A stretch of DNA of 64,000 nt from Agriotes lineatus (Eukaryota > Arthropoda > Insecta > Coleoptera > Elateridae). The stretch spans positions 34,477,219 to 34,541,218 of the forward strand of contig OW679197.1 in NCBI GenBank assembly GCA_940337035.1. Reading direction: 5' to 3'. The position numbers and the translations under genes were made by a program. The notes under the pieces were generated by a model. The model was not told the DNA's origin and did not search any database. It saw only the letters and a list, made by a program, of their open reading frames with translations. This document shows positions 47,041 to 58,990 of the stretch, in pieces (the first letter of the stretch is position 1; the number at the start of each line of letters is the position of its first letter).

Positions 47041-48537
47041 GGGAGGATATAGCATCCTTATCTTAAGATGTAAACTCAAGGTTCTACTGACGAAACATGT
47101 TTTCATATTATTGAAGACAGCTCTTGCTTTTAGTATTAGTCATATTACCGAATGTATGAGTAGTTGGAGAAAAAATAGTATGTTTCATTCGCACAAAAAA
47201 AATGCTTTTTCAAGACAGGTCTGCCTTACTTGTCCCGAAATCATGCATTTTTTGTACTAATGAAACGAATAACTATTGTAGTATAACGTTACCTGCTTTC
47301 TGCAACTAAAAACAGAAACTCAAAAAAGACGCCAGTGCAATCAATATTTTGTGTAGACCCTTAATAAAATTATTTGTAATGAGTGGAATAACTTCATCTC
47401 TAGGTTATCATGTTATATTTTTTAACAATTTATATATTATGATGGCATAATTATGCAGCACTGATTTGAGAGGTGTTATGGAGATTTTAAAATACTAATG
47501 CTTTATGTTCCATAAAACTGTATTTTTTGTATTAGTATTTAATTATTCATCAGCATTTTAAATGTTAACAACTTAATGTAAATTATATTAAATTGATTAC
47601 CATAAATAAAAATTAACTTAATCAATTGTATTTTATGCTAAAAAATCTATTTTTCGCAATGAATCTAATTTATTGTAAGTACAATTAACAATGCAATCTA
47701 TTTACTATTTCAGTTTTTATAGCTTCATTACAGATATTTTCCATAAAAAGACGCTAATATTGCACCAGGTTAGCAGACGTCAAAATAGAGTCTCTAATTT
47801 TACAATTTTCCATTAAGAAATATATTAAATTAATTAAATAAGAAGCCATTGGTAAGGATTATTTCTGATATTTAATTTTACACGCTTTATAACCTGTTGA
47901 GTAATTGTTTCAATTCGTATTTGCAGATAAATAAAAAATAAATCAGCTCTCACATACTGTCCAACTTTTTACCTTGAAATATTTAAACATGGAGCTTTAG
48001 ATATGGCTTCAATGTTCTACTTTGGGCAGATTTCTATAGTTGGATCTTTTCATTTAACACTAGGTGAATTATATAATTTAGTTTAGTCTTATCAAAAGTT
48101 CTTAATACATTTAAATTACAGATACGTATTCAAAATACCCAGAGACTTTATTATTCTTCTCAATTAGCGATATTCTTAATTGGAAAAGGAGGAAAAATTC
48201 TAGAAATTTTATAGCCGAAACAACTTTTTTAATTCCAAATTAAAAAGAGAATGATAAAGTTTGTTTGTTACTATTTTTAAACCATGTAGACTGAAGAAGA
48301 CACAGAGGTGTTGAAATATATTTTTACAATTGCATTTTAACCAATTCTTTTAATTCAAGATGGAATTTTCAACAAATATTTAGCTGCAAATATACTTAAC
48401 AATTGAACATTTTAACAGCAGCCAGCTACCTATGTATTAATTATACAGATTGTGGCAGGCCACTAGGACCATAGCAAAAGCAAGGGAACTTTACATGTGA
48501 CAGTAATTGTATTTAAAAAATTAAAAAATCGAATATA
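47041..48537. other. AT-rich sequence, no gene seen
   Basis: The open frame 46970-47260 is a shadow or random. Nothing recognisable elsewhere. Confidence 0.5.
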
Positions 48538-49410
48538 CAGGGTGTTAATTAAGTACGTAGAGAACCTTTAAGGGGTGATTCCTCGATCCATTCTAAGATA
48601 AAAAGTTCATACAATCATAGGACCTAAACGGCTTCGTTTTCAAGATACAGGGTGTTGAAGTTTAAAAAAAATCATTTTTTTCAAAAATCTGGAAAACGCC
48701 AAGAGGTATTCTAATGAAACTTGGTGTATGATAGTATTTCATAAAGTGACATTGGTTGCTCAAAATAAATTTAATTTATTTCCACCAGTAGCGTGCATCG
48801 GGGCCACCTCAGCTGCCTTATTTTAGAAAAATCTGATACGCCACTATTTTTTAGTCAATACGACAAATTTTTTAGCTTCACCCATTGAAGCTATACAAAA
48901 GATGTCTCTTTAATTTTTTTGATAGAATAAACCTTTTTCGAGAAAAACGGAAAAATCTGTAACACTAATTTTGTTCATTGGACTTTAATGGGATCTAAAC
49001 AGCTTCGTTTTCAAAATACGGCTTAAAGAAGTTTTAAAAAAAATATTATTTAATAACAAACAATCTTACAATAGCTAGAAAACTTTTGACTAAAAAACAG
49101 TGGCGTAGGTACCAGATTTTTCTAAAATAAGGTAACTGAGGTCGCCCCGATGCATGCCACTGGTGGACATAAATTAAATTTATTTTAACGAAACAATGCA
49201 ACTTTATGAAATACTAACTTACACCAAGTTTCATTAGAATACCTCCAGCCGTTTTCAAATTTTTTGAAAAAAAGTTTTTTGTTTAAACTGCAACACCCTG
49301 TATTTTTAAAACGAAACCGTTTAGGCCCCATGTTTATATGAATATTTTATCTTAGAATTGATCAAATAATCACCCTTTAAAGTTTGTCTACGTACTTAAT
49401 TAACACCCTG
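48538..49410. mobile_element. long fold-back element with CAGGGTGTT ends, copy 1
   Basis: Starts CAGGGTGTTAATTAAGTACG and ends with its complement, flanked by TATA on both sides (48534-48537 and 49411-49414). The two arms, each about 420 bp, are imperfect inverted copies; for example TAAGGGGTGATT, AAACGGCTTCGTTTTCAA and TGCATCGGGGCCACCTCAG on the left have counterparts on the right. A second CAGGGTGTT lies inside each arm. No coding capacity. The family recurs at 56529-57249 and 57809-58537 with different interiors. Confidence 0.85.
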
Positions 49411-49664
49411 TATACCTTGTATTTATAATGATCCTAACGACCTACCGCTATCGTACATTAATTGTTCGTTTGTTACACACCACGACGGCCACATGCAAAT
49501 TCTCCTCGCTTTTGCAATGGTCTTAGTAGCCTGTCGCATTCTGTATATAAAACCTAGTGTTTATTAGTTATTTAACAAACAAGTATGAATTTGGCACTTA
49601 AAGTTTTGACATTGATGGTACCGGGAGACCATAAATGGTTGTGACTTTTTTTCTTAGGTTGGCA

Positions 49665-49815
49665 CTGTTTATGTTGGTGGCACTGTAAGTTTATGTCAAA
49701 TTCGAGGTTAGCAGGTTAGGTTTTCCGACAGTTTTGACACACATTGGCCCAAAACCTAATCTACGAACCTCGAATTTGACATAGACTTACTGTACAGTGC
49801 CACCAACATAAACAG
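49665..49815. repeat. fold-back family, copy D
   Basis: A compact 151-bp hairpin: CTGTTTATGTTGGTGGCACT at 49665 pairs with the last 20 bases ending 49815, and the inner TATGTCAAATTCGAGGTTAG pairs with its complement near 49766-49784. It shares the inner core with copies A, B, C and E, but the outermost arm differs from copy B. Confidence 0.82.
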
Positions 49816-50095
49816 ATTTTTAAAATCGTTCATTAATAAGGGTCATTAATAGACGATTCTCCTTACATTAATGAAACCCATAAATAAACGATCAACGGAA
49901 AATTATTTTCCTACACGCACATACGAAAGTGGCAGTTTTCATACAGTCAAGTAGCTCCGAAAAATGAAAATAACATTCACCCGATGTTTATCCTAACGAA
50001 CGTGTTAGTTATAAAAAAATCACTATTCACAGTTATACAGTGGACTAAAAATGCCATTTTAACCTAAAAACTACTGAAAATATGTCATTTTATAG

Positions 50096-52572
50096 TCCAG
50101 TGCATTTAGTGTGTGACCTCGGAAAAAATCCTAGAGAGCTGAAATTTGGTTTAGATTTACCTTTCGTCGTTGCAAATAAGGGTTGAGAAGTCCCCAACGA
50201 TCCGTTGTACGCATAACTTTTTACAGTGCTCAGAAGGTCGATTTTTCGGTTTTTCAACTATATCTTCGTTCCTATCGACTTTACGACTACGAAGGTATAA
50301 TAACAAAAGAAAGGTAAGAAAATTCTCTACAAAAAAGGTTATTTATAGTTTTTACATACAATCAACATTTTTCACGGAAATTCGGTAGGAAGGTCATGAG
50401 TTTAGGAAATCTTATTGTTCTGCTCCATATTTCAGTGTTTTAAAGTTAGAAAATACACAAAATATGAGTCATTCTTCATGAAACAAACATATTAAATAAA
50501 TATTCATAAGTAAAAGTTCAGAAAATTCAATTGAAAAAACCCTTCAATTTATTTAAAAAAATGTCGGTATTAATTCTTACTACAATTAAAAAATTATCCC
50601 TTTCTCACTTATTTCTCTTTTTCTTTCTCTTCTTCTTTCTCTTCTTCTTTCTCTTCTTCCTTTTCCTCTTCTTCCACTTCTTCTTCTATTTCTATTATTT
50701 TTCCCCTTCATTTTCCTCATTTTTCTGTTCAATTAATGGGAGCAAAACCCTTGCTCAAAGCCATGCATAGAATCGATCTCTGGATCGTCAATGTTCTGGT
50801 CGCTTTCGATTTCGGTCATCTGCGAATCCTCCACTGGTGCAGCGTTCAAATAAGATTGTCCGTGACAATGACCGCAAATTGGTGTGCAGACGAGTCCCAA
50901 TTTTCGACAGCCACATAATGGTCTGCAGCCTTTCGTGCAAATACAAAAAATCATTTTTAGAAGACAGTCCGGAGCAGGAGGTGCTGATGTTTTTTTGCTT
51001 GCAATAAGTTGTCCTTCAATATCCATCCCCAATCTTAGGGATTGAATTTATTATCCAACCAAGTCTGTACTTGATAGTAGACGCAGTTGAGATGCCCTTC
51101 AGCTGCTTGGGCTGTAGGCTTAACCTTGCAGATTTGTCTTTACCTACGGATTTAGCGAAGCACAAATAACGATAGTTGTTTATAGAATCTTCTTTAACTG
51201 GAGGGCCATATATGCCAAAAATAATAGTAATCCATTATAAGCAATAATTGATTTGTGGGAAGCATCACTTTTATTGAAAACTTGAGCAACATTCTGTCTT
51301 TTTTGTAATAATTTCAGAGCTCCTGTTTTTCCCTTTAGGAAAAAAGCAGATGTATCACAACCAGAGAACGCATGTAAAAATAAAATATGGTCCTTGCTCT
51401 TTTCATATTGATCGAAACTTCGGCAAGAGAACGTTTTTTGCTGGACTGCTTTTTTGCCTGGGTTAAAAAAAAATCTTTCTCAACAGGTATTCGAGCCGTT
51501 AAAATAACCAAAAGATCAATATATTCTGCAACAACAACGGTTGTATATGTAAATTAATGTTGCAGTGCTGTTTCAATAATGAGAACGTCAGCATCACCCT
51601 CAGCCGGTTCGACAAGGAAATTTCTGGCTTTGAATTTCTCTGACAGCATCGAAATCAATCTGCATTTGTTGTTGCTGTTAGAAATAAAGGTTTCCTGGCT
51701 GACTGTTACATTCATATACGTCAGCAGATGACGTTTTTGAAGATCGGCGAAGTTGCGCAATAGCTTTCACTTTGTTTTTGCTGTTGTTATACCCATAAAA
51801 AACAATCACCGTGTTTTCACCAAAATTTATATGGACATAGTTAATATATATTGTACAAATATGATCGAAAGTGTCATTTTGATGCCTCACAGCGCGATGC
51901 AATAGAAATCCTTCATCAATAACATAAGTGGCATTTGCCAGATCAGATGAAAGTTCTGATGGTTTAAAGCTGTTAACGAACGATGACTTTTTCGTCTTGC
52001 GCATTCCCACTTCGTGGAATGGTGACATAGGATACGGAACTAATTCGTATTGGAGATAATCACGAAGCTCGTCGTTGGATCTTTTCATAATACTGATCCT
52101 TTGAAATAACAATAATAGATCAATAGCGACAGTACCTAGTACTGGAAACTTTAATGTTACTGTTGACTATCAGCAGTCGAAGTACTCTATCAGAGCGTGA
52201 ATATTTGATGTTAAAATTTTGACCAATTTTTCTTGCCATTGTAGTAGCACCTATGCGCAGGATGCGCATTATGACAGTTTCCGTGAAAACTGTTGCTTGT
52301 ATGTAAAAAATATAGATAACCTTTTTTATAAAGAATTTTGTTGCCTTTCTTTTGTTATTGCACCTTCGTAGTCGTAAAGTCGATAGTAACGAAGATATAG
52401 TTGAAAAACCCAAAAATCTACCTTCTGAGCACTGTAAAAAGTTATGCGTACAAGGGATCGTTGGGGACTTCTCAACCCTTATTTGGAACGATGAAAGGTA
52501 GGTGTAAACCAAATTTCAGCTCTCTAGGATTTTTTCCGAGGTTACATCTATTTTTCGAATAAATGCACTGGG
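50096..52572 (-). mobile_element. long-inverted-repeat element carrying a CXC-type gene
   Basis: Arms at 50096-50381 and 52275-52572 are inverted copies of nearly 300 bp, about 85-90% identical by eye. They share CCAGTGCATTT at the outer end, CTCGGAAAAAATCCTAGAGA, CAAATAAGGGTTGAGAAGTC and TTTTACAGTGCTCAGAAGGT. The right arm has about 16 extra bases near its outer end. Between the arms lies one decayed gene on the minus strand. The arrangement is that of a DNA transposon with long terminal inverted repeats. Target duplication could not be fixed because the outermost bases diverge; a direct repeat near 49914 and 52828 lies outside. Confidence 0.72.
50580..52112 (-). pseudogene. decayed gene of a multi-copy arthropod family with C-terminal CXC-like cysteine cluster
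   Basis: Function unknown. The minus strand preserves the family's motif order over three frames. N-terminus 52112-51678: YELVPYPMSPFHEVGMRKT, ATYVIDEGFLLHRAV, NYVHINFGENTVIVFYGY. Then 51760-51554: VSQETFISNSNNKCRLISML and EGDADVLIIETAL. Next, broken pieces at 51530-51060: YIDLLVILTARIP, ILFLHAFSGCDTSAFF, GKTGALKLLQKR. Finally 51032-50733: CICTKGCRPLCGCRKLGLVC then CGHCHGQ. A Glu/Lys-rich tail follows in another frame (50618-50690). The N-terminal half, with Asp-containing strands spaced as in PIN/FEN-like nucleases, suggests a nuclease; that is inference. Stops and frameshifts make this copy dead. Confidence 0.72.
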
Positions 52573-53449
52573 CTATTAACCTGAAATCTACTAACAACTT
52601 ACTGACATTGTGAGTTGTCACAATAAAGCATGCTGTCATTCATTAAATGCAAAAACGTGTCTCTTTTGTGGTCGTGGAAAAACCGCGTACACAACTCGAT
52701 CAAAAGTGTATCGTAGGCCCGTGTTTTAAGTCACTCGGCTTTGCTACGCTTCGCCTCCTTTCTCAAATTAATATACTCTCACGATATTTGCCATTTGCAC
52801 AGCTTGTTGTGTAATATACTATTTCCCACGCCCACATACGAAAGTAGCAGTTTTATTGGCATGTAAAACACTTTAAAAAATTAAACAGTTGACATTCGGT
52901 CTCGTGTCTAAACCTTTTCTGCGTGTTCTAGAATCATGAGAAGACACACGTATAATGAAGTAACTATATTTCATCAACGTTTCTTATTTCGCTCCCTCAA
53001 CTTCATAAAAATGTTCTGGTAATATGGTTACATACCTGAAGAATGGAAAGTTTCTTCATTGTCCTCGTCTAATTAATTTATACGCCCAGTGATTTAAAAA
53101 TTCGAAAGCAACTAAAAATATTTATTTTTTTAATTACTCTGTACTCTTTTCCAACAAAAAGCACGACATAAAATGTAGTTTTATTTTTTAGTTAACTAAT
53201 ATAGCAATTTCTAGTTTATCATAATTAAAAATTATTTGTCTCAATTGTATACTGTCGTATAGTAAGAAATTGTAAAAAGAAACATCGCTCTTTTCTTAAG
53301 GCGCAAACAATGTGATCATGGCATAAGACTGATACACATCTACTTGAATCTGTTTTTGAAGAAGTTTGCTTCACCGAATGTTTCATATAATTAAATGCCC
53401 TGTCGACTTACTATTCTCCTTTCCAATGATAGGTAACAAATGCGCTGCT
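52573..53449. other. AT-rich sequence, no gene seen
   Basis: Holds the word ACATACGAAAGTAGCAGTTTT near 52834-52854 that recurs in the same orientation at 49920-49939 on the other side of the long-repeat element. No gene recognised. Confidence 0.45.
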
Positions 53450-55030
53450 TAAACTAGAATGAAGTATCTCCTTACTGTATTCGAGCTGTATTCCTTAGGA
53501 TGTGGTGACCTGATGCTTCCACGTTTGCCACCCCCAGGTCACGAGTGCAAGCTGGAGTTTGGAGTAGCAATTAGATATATTTTATTGACATTTTGCTTGC
53601 TAACAAATCTTAGGTGCAGATATCTGCTAGAAGTTTATAGAGCGCGACTGTCTACCAAGTCCCGATTGATTCTTGTTCGACTTATTGCCAGGAAACCTTT
53701 TACGAAGGATTTCCAGGAGGATAGACTACTCCCATCGATTCCTCTCGTTCATAACAAGGTTATTATACGTTCAATTTTATTATTGGAGATAAAAATCGTT
53801 ATCGGGTAATTTATGTAAGCGGAGTAATTAATAAGTCGGTAGTGAATTATTAAGACGTTGGCTCACTATTCCTTTGATTAGGGCCCGACAAAAGCCATAA
53901 TTAGAAACGATTAACGAATGTGAACGTCATAAATCCGCCCGGTAACGAATTCGGTTTTTACCGATGTTGTAATTAATCCAATTTGAAGCCACCTTGCCGA
54001 ATTCGTCGGACATAATTTAAGCCTAATGGGAAGGCAAGGGCGCCCTTTAGTTCAGATCGGAATCATAGCGGGCAACAAAACGTGTTTTTCGTTTTTCGGT
54101 TTGGTTAGATTGGAATTGCACCATTGACATATGCCGATGGAACTTCGAAATTAAAATTAAATTTTCATACAGCAATTCCGAGTGATAGTTTCGCGCACAT
54201 CGCGCTTTGCTTTTCCATGTTTGCTAATCAGTCCGGCGAAATGACGGGACAATTAACTCCAAAATTTAAATAAGTTCCAAAAAATTAATGCATAGGGATA
54301 GAGGGCGTAGCGAGCGCCGGCGGACACTTTTATTGGTCGGAATATTTAATAACTTGGCTTGCATTAGAACCGGCCCAATCTGGTGAAAGAATGCGAGTAA
54401 TAAAATAAGTAAGCGGCTCGTAAACTTGCCCATAAATATTTTGTCATTTTGAAATTCTTAATTGCGTCACGTTAATTTACGACATGTTAATGAACACGCG
54501 GTTATTAATTAAAACGTTTTCTATAATATATTCCGTTGTTAAGTTCGAGGATGTATTTTCGTTATTAATGATTTATTCTTCCATCTGATAAGCAAATTAA
54601 TATCGATACCGACAAAAAACGAAAGGCTACACGGCGCGCTGAGGGTTCTCTTATAACCAATTAAAGTTAGGCAATTTTCTATCTGAACAGGCAAGTAAAC
54701 TGAGGGAGGGTGGTGGATCATCGGATCCCGCGACGTGAGTGATCTATGAAGTTAGATGGCATCAATTCTGCCTCTCGCGCATTTTTCTTCGCGCCATTTC
54801 GGACCGACTTCTTCGCTGATGTTTCTGACGATGGGGAACTTGCCACGGAACTTCCAAATTAAACAATGAACGAACTTCTGATCCCATTACGTTGAAATAT
54901 GTTTCATTTCGGCTCGAAATAAATCGACTCTTAAGAGATAAAATTATAAAAATGGTCGAAGCTTTTCGATTGGAAAATACCGAAAATAAGTGCTGTAGTC
55001 GAGCAAAGTGCATTGGTGATATAAACATCT
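53450..55030. other. noncoding island rich in TAAT words and CpG
   Basis: The longest stretch of the window without mobile-element traits. It mixes CpG-containing GC-rich words with many TAATTA/TTAATT words (candidate homeodomain-binding cores), for example near 53827, 53970, 54270 and 54505. Open frames 53459-53809 (plus, 116 codons) and 54762-55028 (minus, 88 codons) have no recognisable family. Conserved regulatory DNA is a plausible reading that rests on texture only. Confidence 0.4.
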
Positions 55031-55849
55031 AATTATTCTGGAACGATTACTCTATAATAGTCATGATATATTGGACTACCGCTGCGTTTCTTAACTTTTC
55101 CAAGAAGCGATTTCACTTGTAGTAATGCTCTTGGTACCGACACCTATAAGGCATTGGTATAATTTTATGTAATAACAAAAACAGTAAGCAATGGTATTTA
55201 GATAGAAGATTATATAATATTCATTATATAACAACATGTTATCTGTTTATCATATGATTGATTTGTCTAAAATTCAAGCAAATGATAGGTAATGTCTAAC
55301 TTTTTAATATTAATTTTGAAAAACGCGCATTTTTATTTAATACTTCAGCAGATTGTACTTCAAAGTTGTTAATATTTACAACAAATGGTGCGTCAGTCCT
55401 TTAAGCTTATCAAGACTGTAGTAAGTGTATTTAAATGGTGGAGCTTGTAACAGTATCTTTTAAACAGCCCTTACGGTGGGCACCATAACTGTAACACGGC
55501 TTTTGCCCAGCCCTTACACTCTACTGTACTATTATCTTAAAATGCCTTGGGTCGTTAACTTATTCAGTCAGTGAGGTATAAGGCTTTATTAGTATCGTCA
55601 GTGCGGTTAAGGGTAAGCTAATATTGTTTGAGGTCAGGTCGTTGTCACCTAGAATATTGTACTTACACATGCAAACACTACCAGTAAGAAAAACCCAACA
55701 GTTTACATGAATACATATAATCTGTAAGAAAACACACACAAGGAAATGCAAACAAATACATAAAACGGTTGCGCGCTGCACATGGGGAAATACCTTAACT
55801 AGATCTTTAAGAGTTCAGTTATTCATACAAAGCCAAAGTCCACGAGCGC
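55031..55849. other. no gene seen
   Basis: AT-rich, with an unrecognised open frame at 55560-55781 (minus). No repeats identified. Confidence 0.45.
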
Positions 55850-56450
55850 AAGGTATAATGTAATTCCGCGCACACGTATAACCTGAACACGAAGTTGTCG
55901 ATTCTTTAGAATGAAATCCCATGGACACCGAGTCAGCAAATGACGTAATGGCTGCCGGTACTTCCCCGCTATCTGGGCCGCTAATGCAGTTGCGCAGTTA
56001 TTTATGAAAACAATTACTAATAATATTGTAACTGTTTTCTTAATTCGTAGCTCGGTTTCAAGCAGGAACTAACCTGGTTTAATCCTACCACCAAAGAGCT
56101 AGGAACAGCGCTGGATGCCTTCTTCAGGTCAAAATCGCAGCTTCGAGCGATGTCGAATCGAAACACCGCAGAATCACTTCCAAGGTGATGTTCTACGCTT
56201 ATAAACGTCACCTCGTTTGGAGATGCACGGCGTCGGCTGCTTGCACACACAAACCTTCAGAAACACTTTTAAAAGACCGATCAGCACCCTTTACGAGCTT
56301 GGTGGCGAATGCATCTCGCGCGGAGAAGGGCGTTGTTGCGAGTTTTATTCTTTGTTCTCGGGATCATAATGCAAAGTCCGCACATTCCCGCACGTTTGCA
56401 CTAGTGAGTTCGCACCCGAAACCTCATAGTACGCGGTCGTCTACACAGAG
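55850..56450 (-). other. CpG-rich block, candidate first exon or promoter
   Basis: Raised CpG, overlapping open frames on both strands (56017-56250 minus, 77 codons; 56185-56490 plus, 101 codons), and on the minus strand an AACCAG|GTTAGT string near 56074 that would make a good 5' splice donor. No protein family is recognised and no polymerase II core element is certain. A 5' exon of a host gene is possible; I put low weight on it. Confidence 0.25.
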
Positions 56451-56528
56451 TTTTTTGCTTATACTACGCTGCTACTTGAATAAGACATAATAACACATAC
56501 TGATAAGCTTTATTAGTAATCGTGTATA

Positions 56529-57249
56529 CAGGGTGTTTCAACACAAATGCTATAAACTTAAGGGGCTGATTCCTTGTTCAAAATAAAGGATAGTTTATTA
56601 TATAAACATTGGGTCAAAAGTCAACCATTAGGGAGATATCGCACTGCAAATATAGCGGAAAAATAATGTTTTTATTTGTTATCTTAAAAACGAAAAGAGG
56701 TAGAACAATAAAATTTTATGGAATTATTACTATTATAAAAACACACTGTTTGCATATTTCTCAACTTTTTTAAAAAGAGTAGAGGGGATTGAATTAGACT
56801 ACCGCTATCATTCTTCTTAACTAAATTTAAGAAAAACTTACGCAATGACATGCAAAATATGAATTGATAGCCTGGTTTATTTAGAAACTTTTTTGTTTCT
56901 TGCAATTTTTTCATAAAACTTACCGTTTCCAAATAAAATAATAAAACGTAAAGCATTGCATGTCGAGAAAAAGAAATTTATTTTAGAAAAATAATCTAGT
57001 TGGCTGTTATCAGTTTTTAAGACGTTTATTATTGTTGTTTTATTTGACATTGCTCACTTAGTTTGAATACAAAATACGACTAATTTAATCAAAAATTTAT
57101 TATCTGATCATTTAATTATTCATCCTATTGGCAGTGCGATATCTCCCTAACGGTTGACTTTTGACCCAATGTTTATTTAATAAACTATCCTTTATTTTGA
57201 ACAAGGAATCAGCCCCTTAAGTTTTTCGCATTTGTTTTGAAACACCCTG
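56529..57249. mobile_element. long fold-back element with CAGGGTGTT ends, copy 2
   Basis: Begins CAGGGTGTTTCAACACAAAT and ends GAAACACCCTG at 57249, with TATA on both sides (56525-56528 and 57250-57253). Outer arms of about 130 bp are near-perfect inverted copies (for example GGGGCTGATTCCTTGTTCAA and GGGTCAAAAGTCAACC). The 430-bp middle is AT-rich with an unrecognised minus-strand frame (56684-56956). Confidence 0.88.
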
Positions 57250-57808
57250 TATAATAAAAGGTATGAAATATGTAAACACAGGTGGCACGAATTGGCCCGT
57301 TTCAAGCTGGAGCAATAGTAATATCTTTACACAGAAACTTATATTTCTTTAAGTGAACTACTAAAAATATAACATTACTATTACTGTTTAGTAACCAAAC
57401 AATACGACTATCACTTCTTGATAAAAATTTTTGTATTATTCCAGAATACATGTCGCATAATTCCTAAACTACCGTTTCCAAGTGGAAAGGAAGATGCTGA
57501 AGCAGTCCCGAGGTGTGAAATTAGATAAAACAGTTTGTGACGACCAGCGAAGATATAACTACAAAGAAAGACATCCCACTGAGCCCCCCTATTCAGTTTA
57601 AATGTGGATAATATAATAAATACCGCCAAACAAGGAAGAAGGTATTTGATGGGAGAATACAAAATGAAAATGACTGCGTATTGCATATGCTGACGATTTT
57701 GTAATTTTTGCAACAACTTCCTATGTGATTTAATAACATGGTGAATGAAATATCTAGTGACAACTAAAATTGCTTTGAAGAACGAAATCATAGAACAGAC
57801 CATTAGTA

Positions 57809-58537
57809 CAGGGCGTTTCCTCAAATTTTGACAGCTTCTAGCAATTTTGTTATTCCAGATAGAAAAAAATTGTTGAGATAAAATTGTAGGGTATCATCCA
57901 AACCGTCCGAATTGCTACTTAAAGAAACAATTGAGCATCACGGGTGAACTTTGTGACTTATTGTATAGTTTTTTAAATAGAACGCCTTATATATTATATT
58001 CTTATTGGATAGCTCTTAAAATCTCTTTTCAAAAATATATAACTTGCCTATAATTACATCATCCATTGTTGAAATACCCGCTATTAAAGAATCAAAATGT
58101 TACTAATTTACTATATGAAATTAATCACAGTAACCATTGAAATAATCAGAAATTGTCCCATGCCGCATGCCGCCAGTAATGTCATTTGATAACTTTGTTT
58201 TTCAATGATTACTGTGATTTATTTCATATAGTAAATTAGTAATATTTTGCTTCTTTAATAGCGGATATTTCAATAATAAATGAAGTAATTATAGGCAACT
58301 TATATATTTTTGGAAATAGAATTTTAAGCGCTATCCAATCAATACATAATATATAGGGTGTTCCATTAAAAAAAAGGATACAATAAGTCAAAAAGATTAC
58401 CCGTGATGCTCAATTATTTCCTTAAGTAGCAAATTCGGACGGTTTGGATGATACCCTACAATTTTTATCTGAACAATTTTTTTCTATCTGGAATAACAAA
58501 GTCGCTAGAAGCTGTCAAAATTTGAGGAAACACCCTG
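57809..58537. mobile_element. long fold-back element with CAGGGYGTTT ends, copy 3
   Basis: Begins CAGGGCGTTTCCTCAAATTT and ends with the complement of CAGGGTGTTTCC at 58537, flanked by TA (57807-57808 and 58538-58539). The arms pair over about 330 bp each, with words such as GCTTCTAGC and AGTAAATTAGTAA matched in reverse. Interior and arms are noncoding. It is only 560 bp from copy 2 and unrelated to it beyond the terminal ten bases. Confidence 0.87.
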
Positions 58538-58559
58538 TACATCCTTCGAACTATGCCTT

Positions 58560-58990
58560 GTGATAACCAGTAATGGACAACTACGACAAGAACAGTAAAA
58601 AGGTAACAACAGCAAACCAAGTGACAAGTTGCTTAAATGGCACCCTTCGGAAAAATCCTTATCTTTGAAGGTAAGGATACCCAAAGGTCGAAAACCAGGC
58701 CAGAAACAAGAAAGATTAAACAGTTAATACAGACAATCGAACGTATTGACTAAAAGCTAGAAGACGTATAACAAACAAGTTGGAGAGGCAATTGGGGAGT
58801 GTGGATAAATACTAGAAGACAAGAATGGAACGAAAAGACTTGCCGGAAGAGAAACATGGGCCGTCCATGGAAACGATGGAAAGACAGTCTGTTGCTATCA
58901 AGCTTGAAATTTCGTAACAAAACTATCATTAAGCCTTGTATATGAGGATGAAGGAACAATCAAGCAGTTCGTACACCTTGAATTGTTGTT
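58560..58990 (+). pseudogene. LINE C-terminal fragment (GRPxKRWxD motif)
   Basis: The plus frame around 58790-58905 reads INTRRQEWNEKTCRKRNMGR then PWKRWKDSL, matching the GRP.+RW.D.L block that closes ORF2 in many insect LINEs. Upstream at 58620-58700 a LLKWHPSEKS..RIPKGRKP stretch may be an earlier part in another frame. Overall it is short and decayed. Confidence 0.45.

Noticed and set aside
50170..50388. Plus-strand frame and its twin at 52120-52512 (minus) as a conserved gene pair
   Set aside because: The two are the same sequence in the inverted arms of the long-repeat element; conservation reflects the repeat, not coding.
50531..50770. Plus-strand frame with a long Leu/Phe-rich run that could pass as a membrane protein
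   Set aside because: It is the antisense of the Glu/Lys-rich tail of the minus-strand gene remnant (polypyrimidine CTTCTT repeats).
53459..53809. 116-codon plus-strand frame as a protein gene
   Set aside because: No recognisable domain or signal and no continuation; codon use does not stand out from noncoding sequence nearby.
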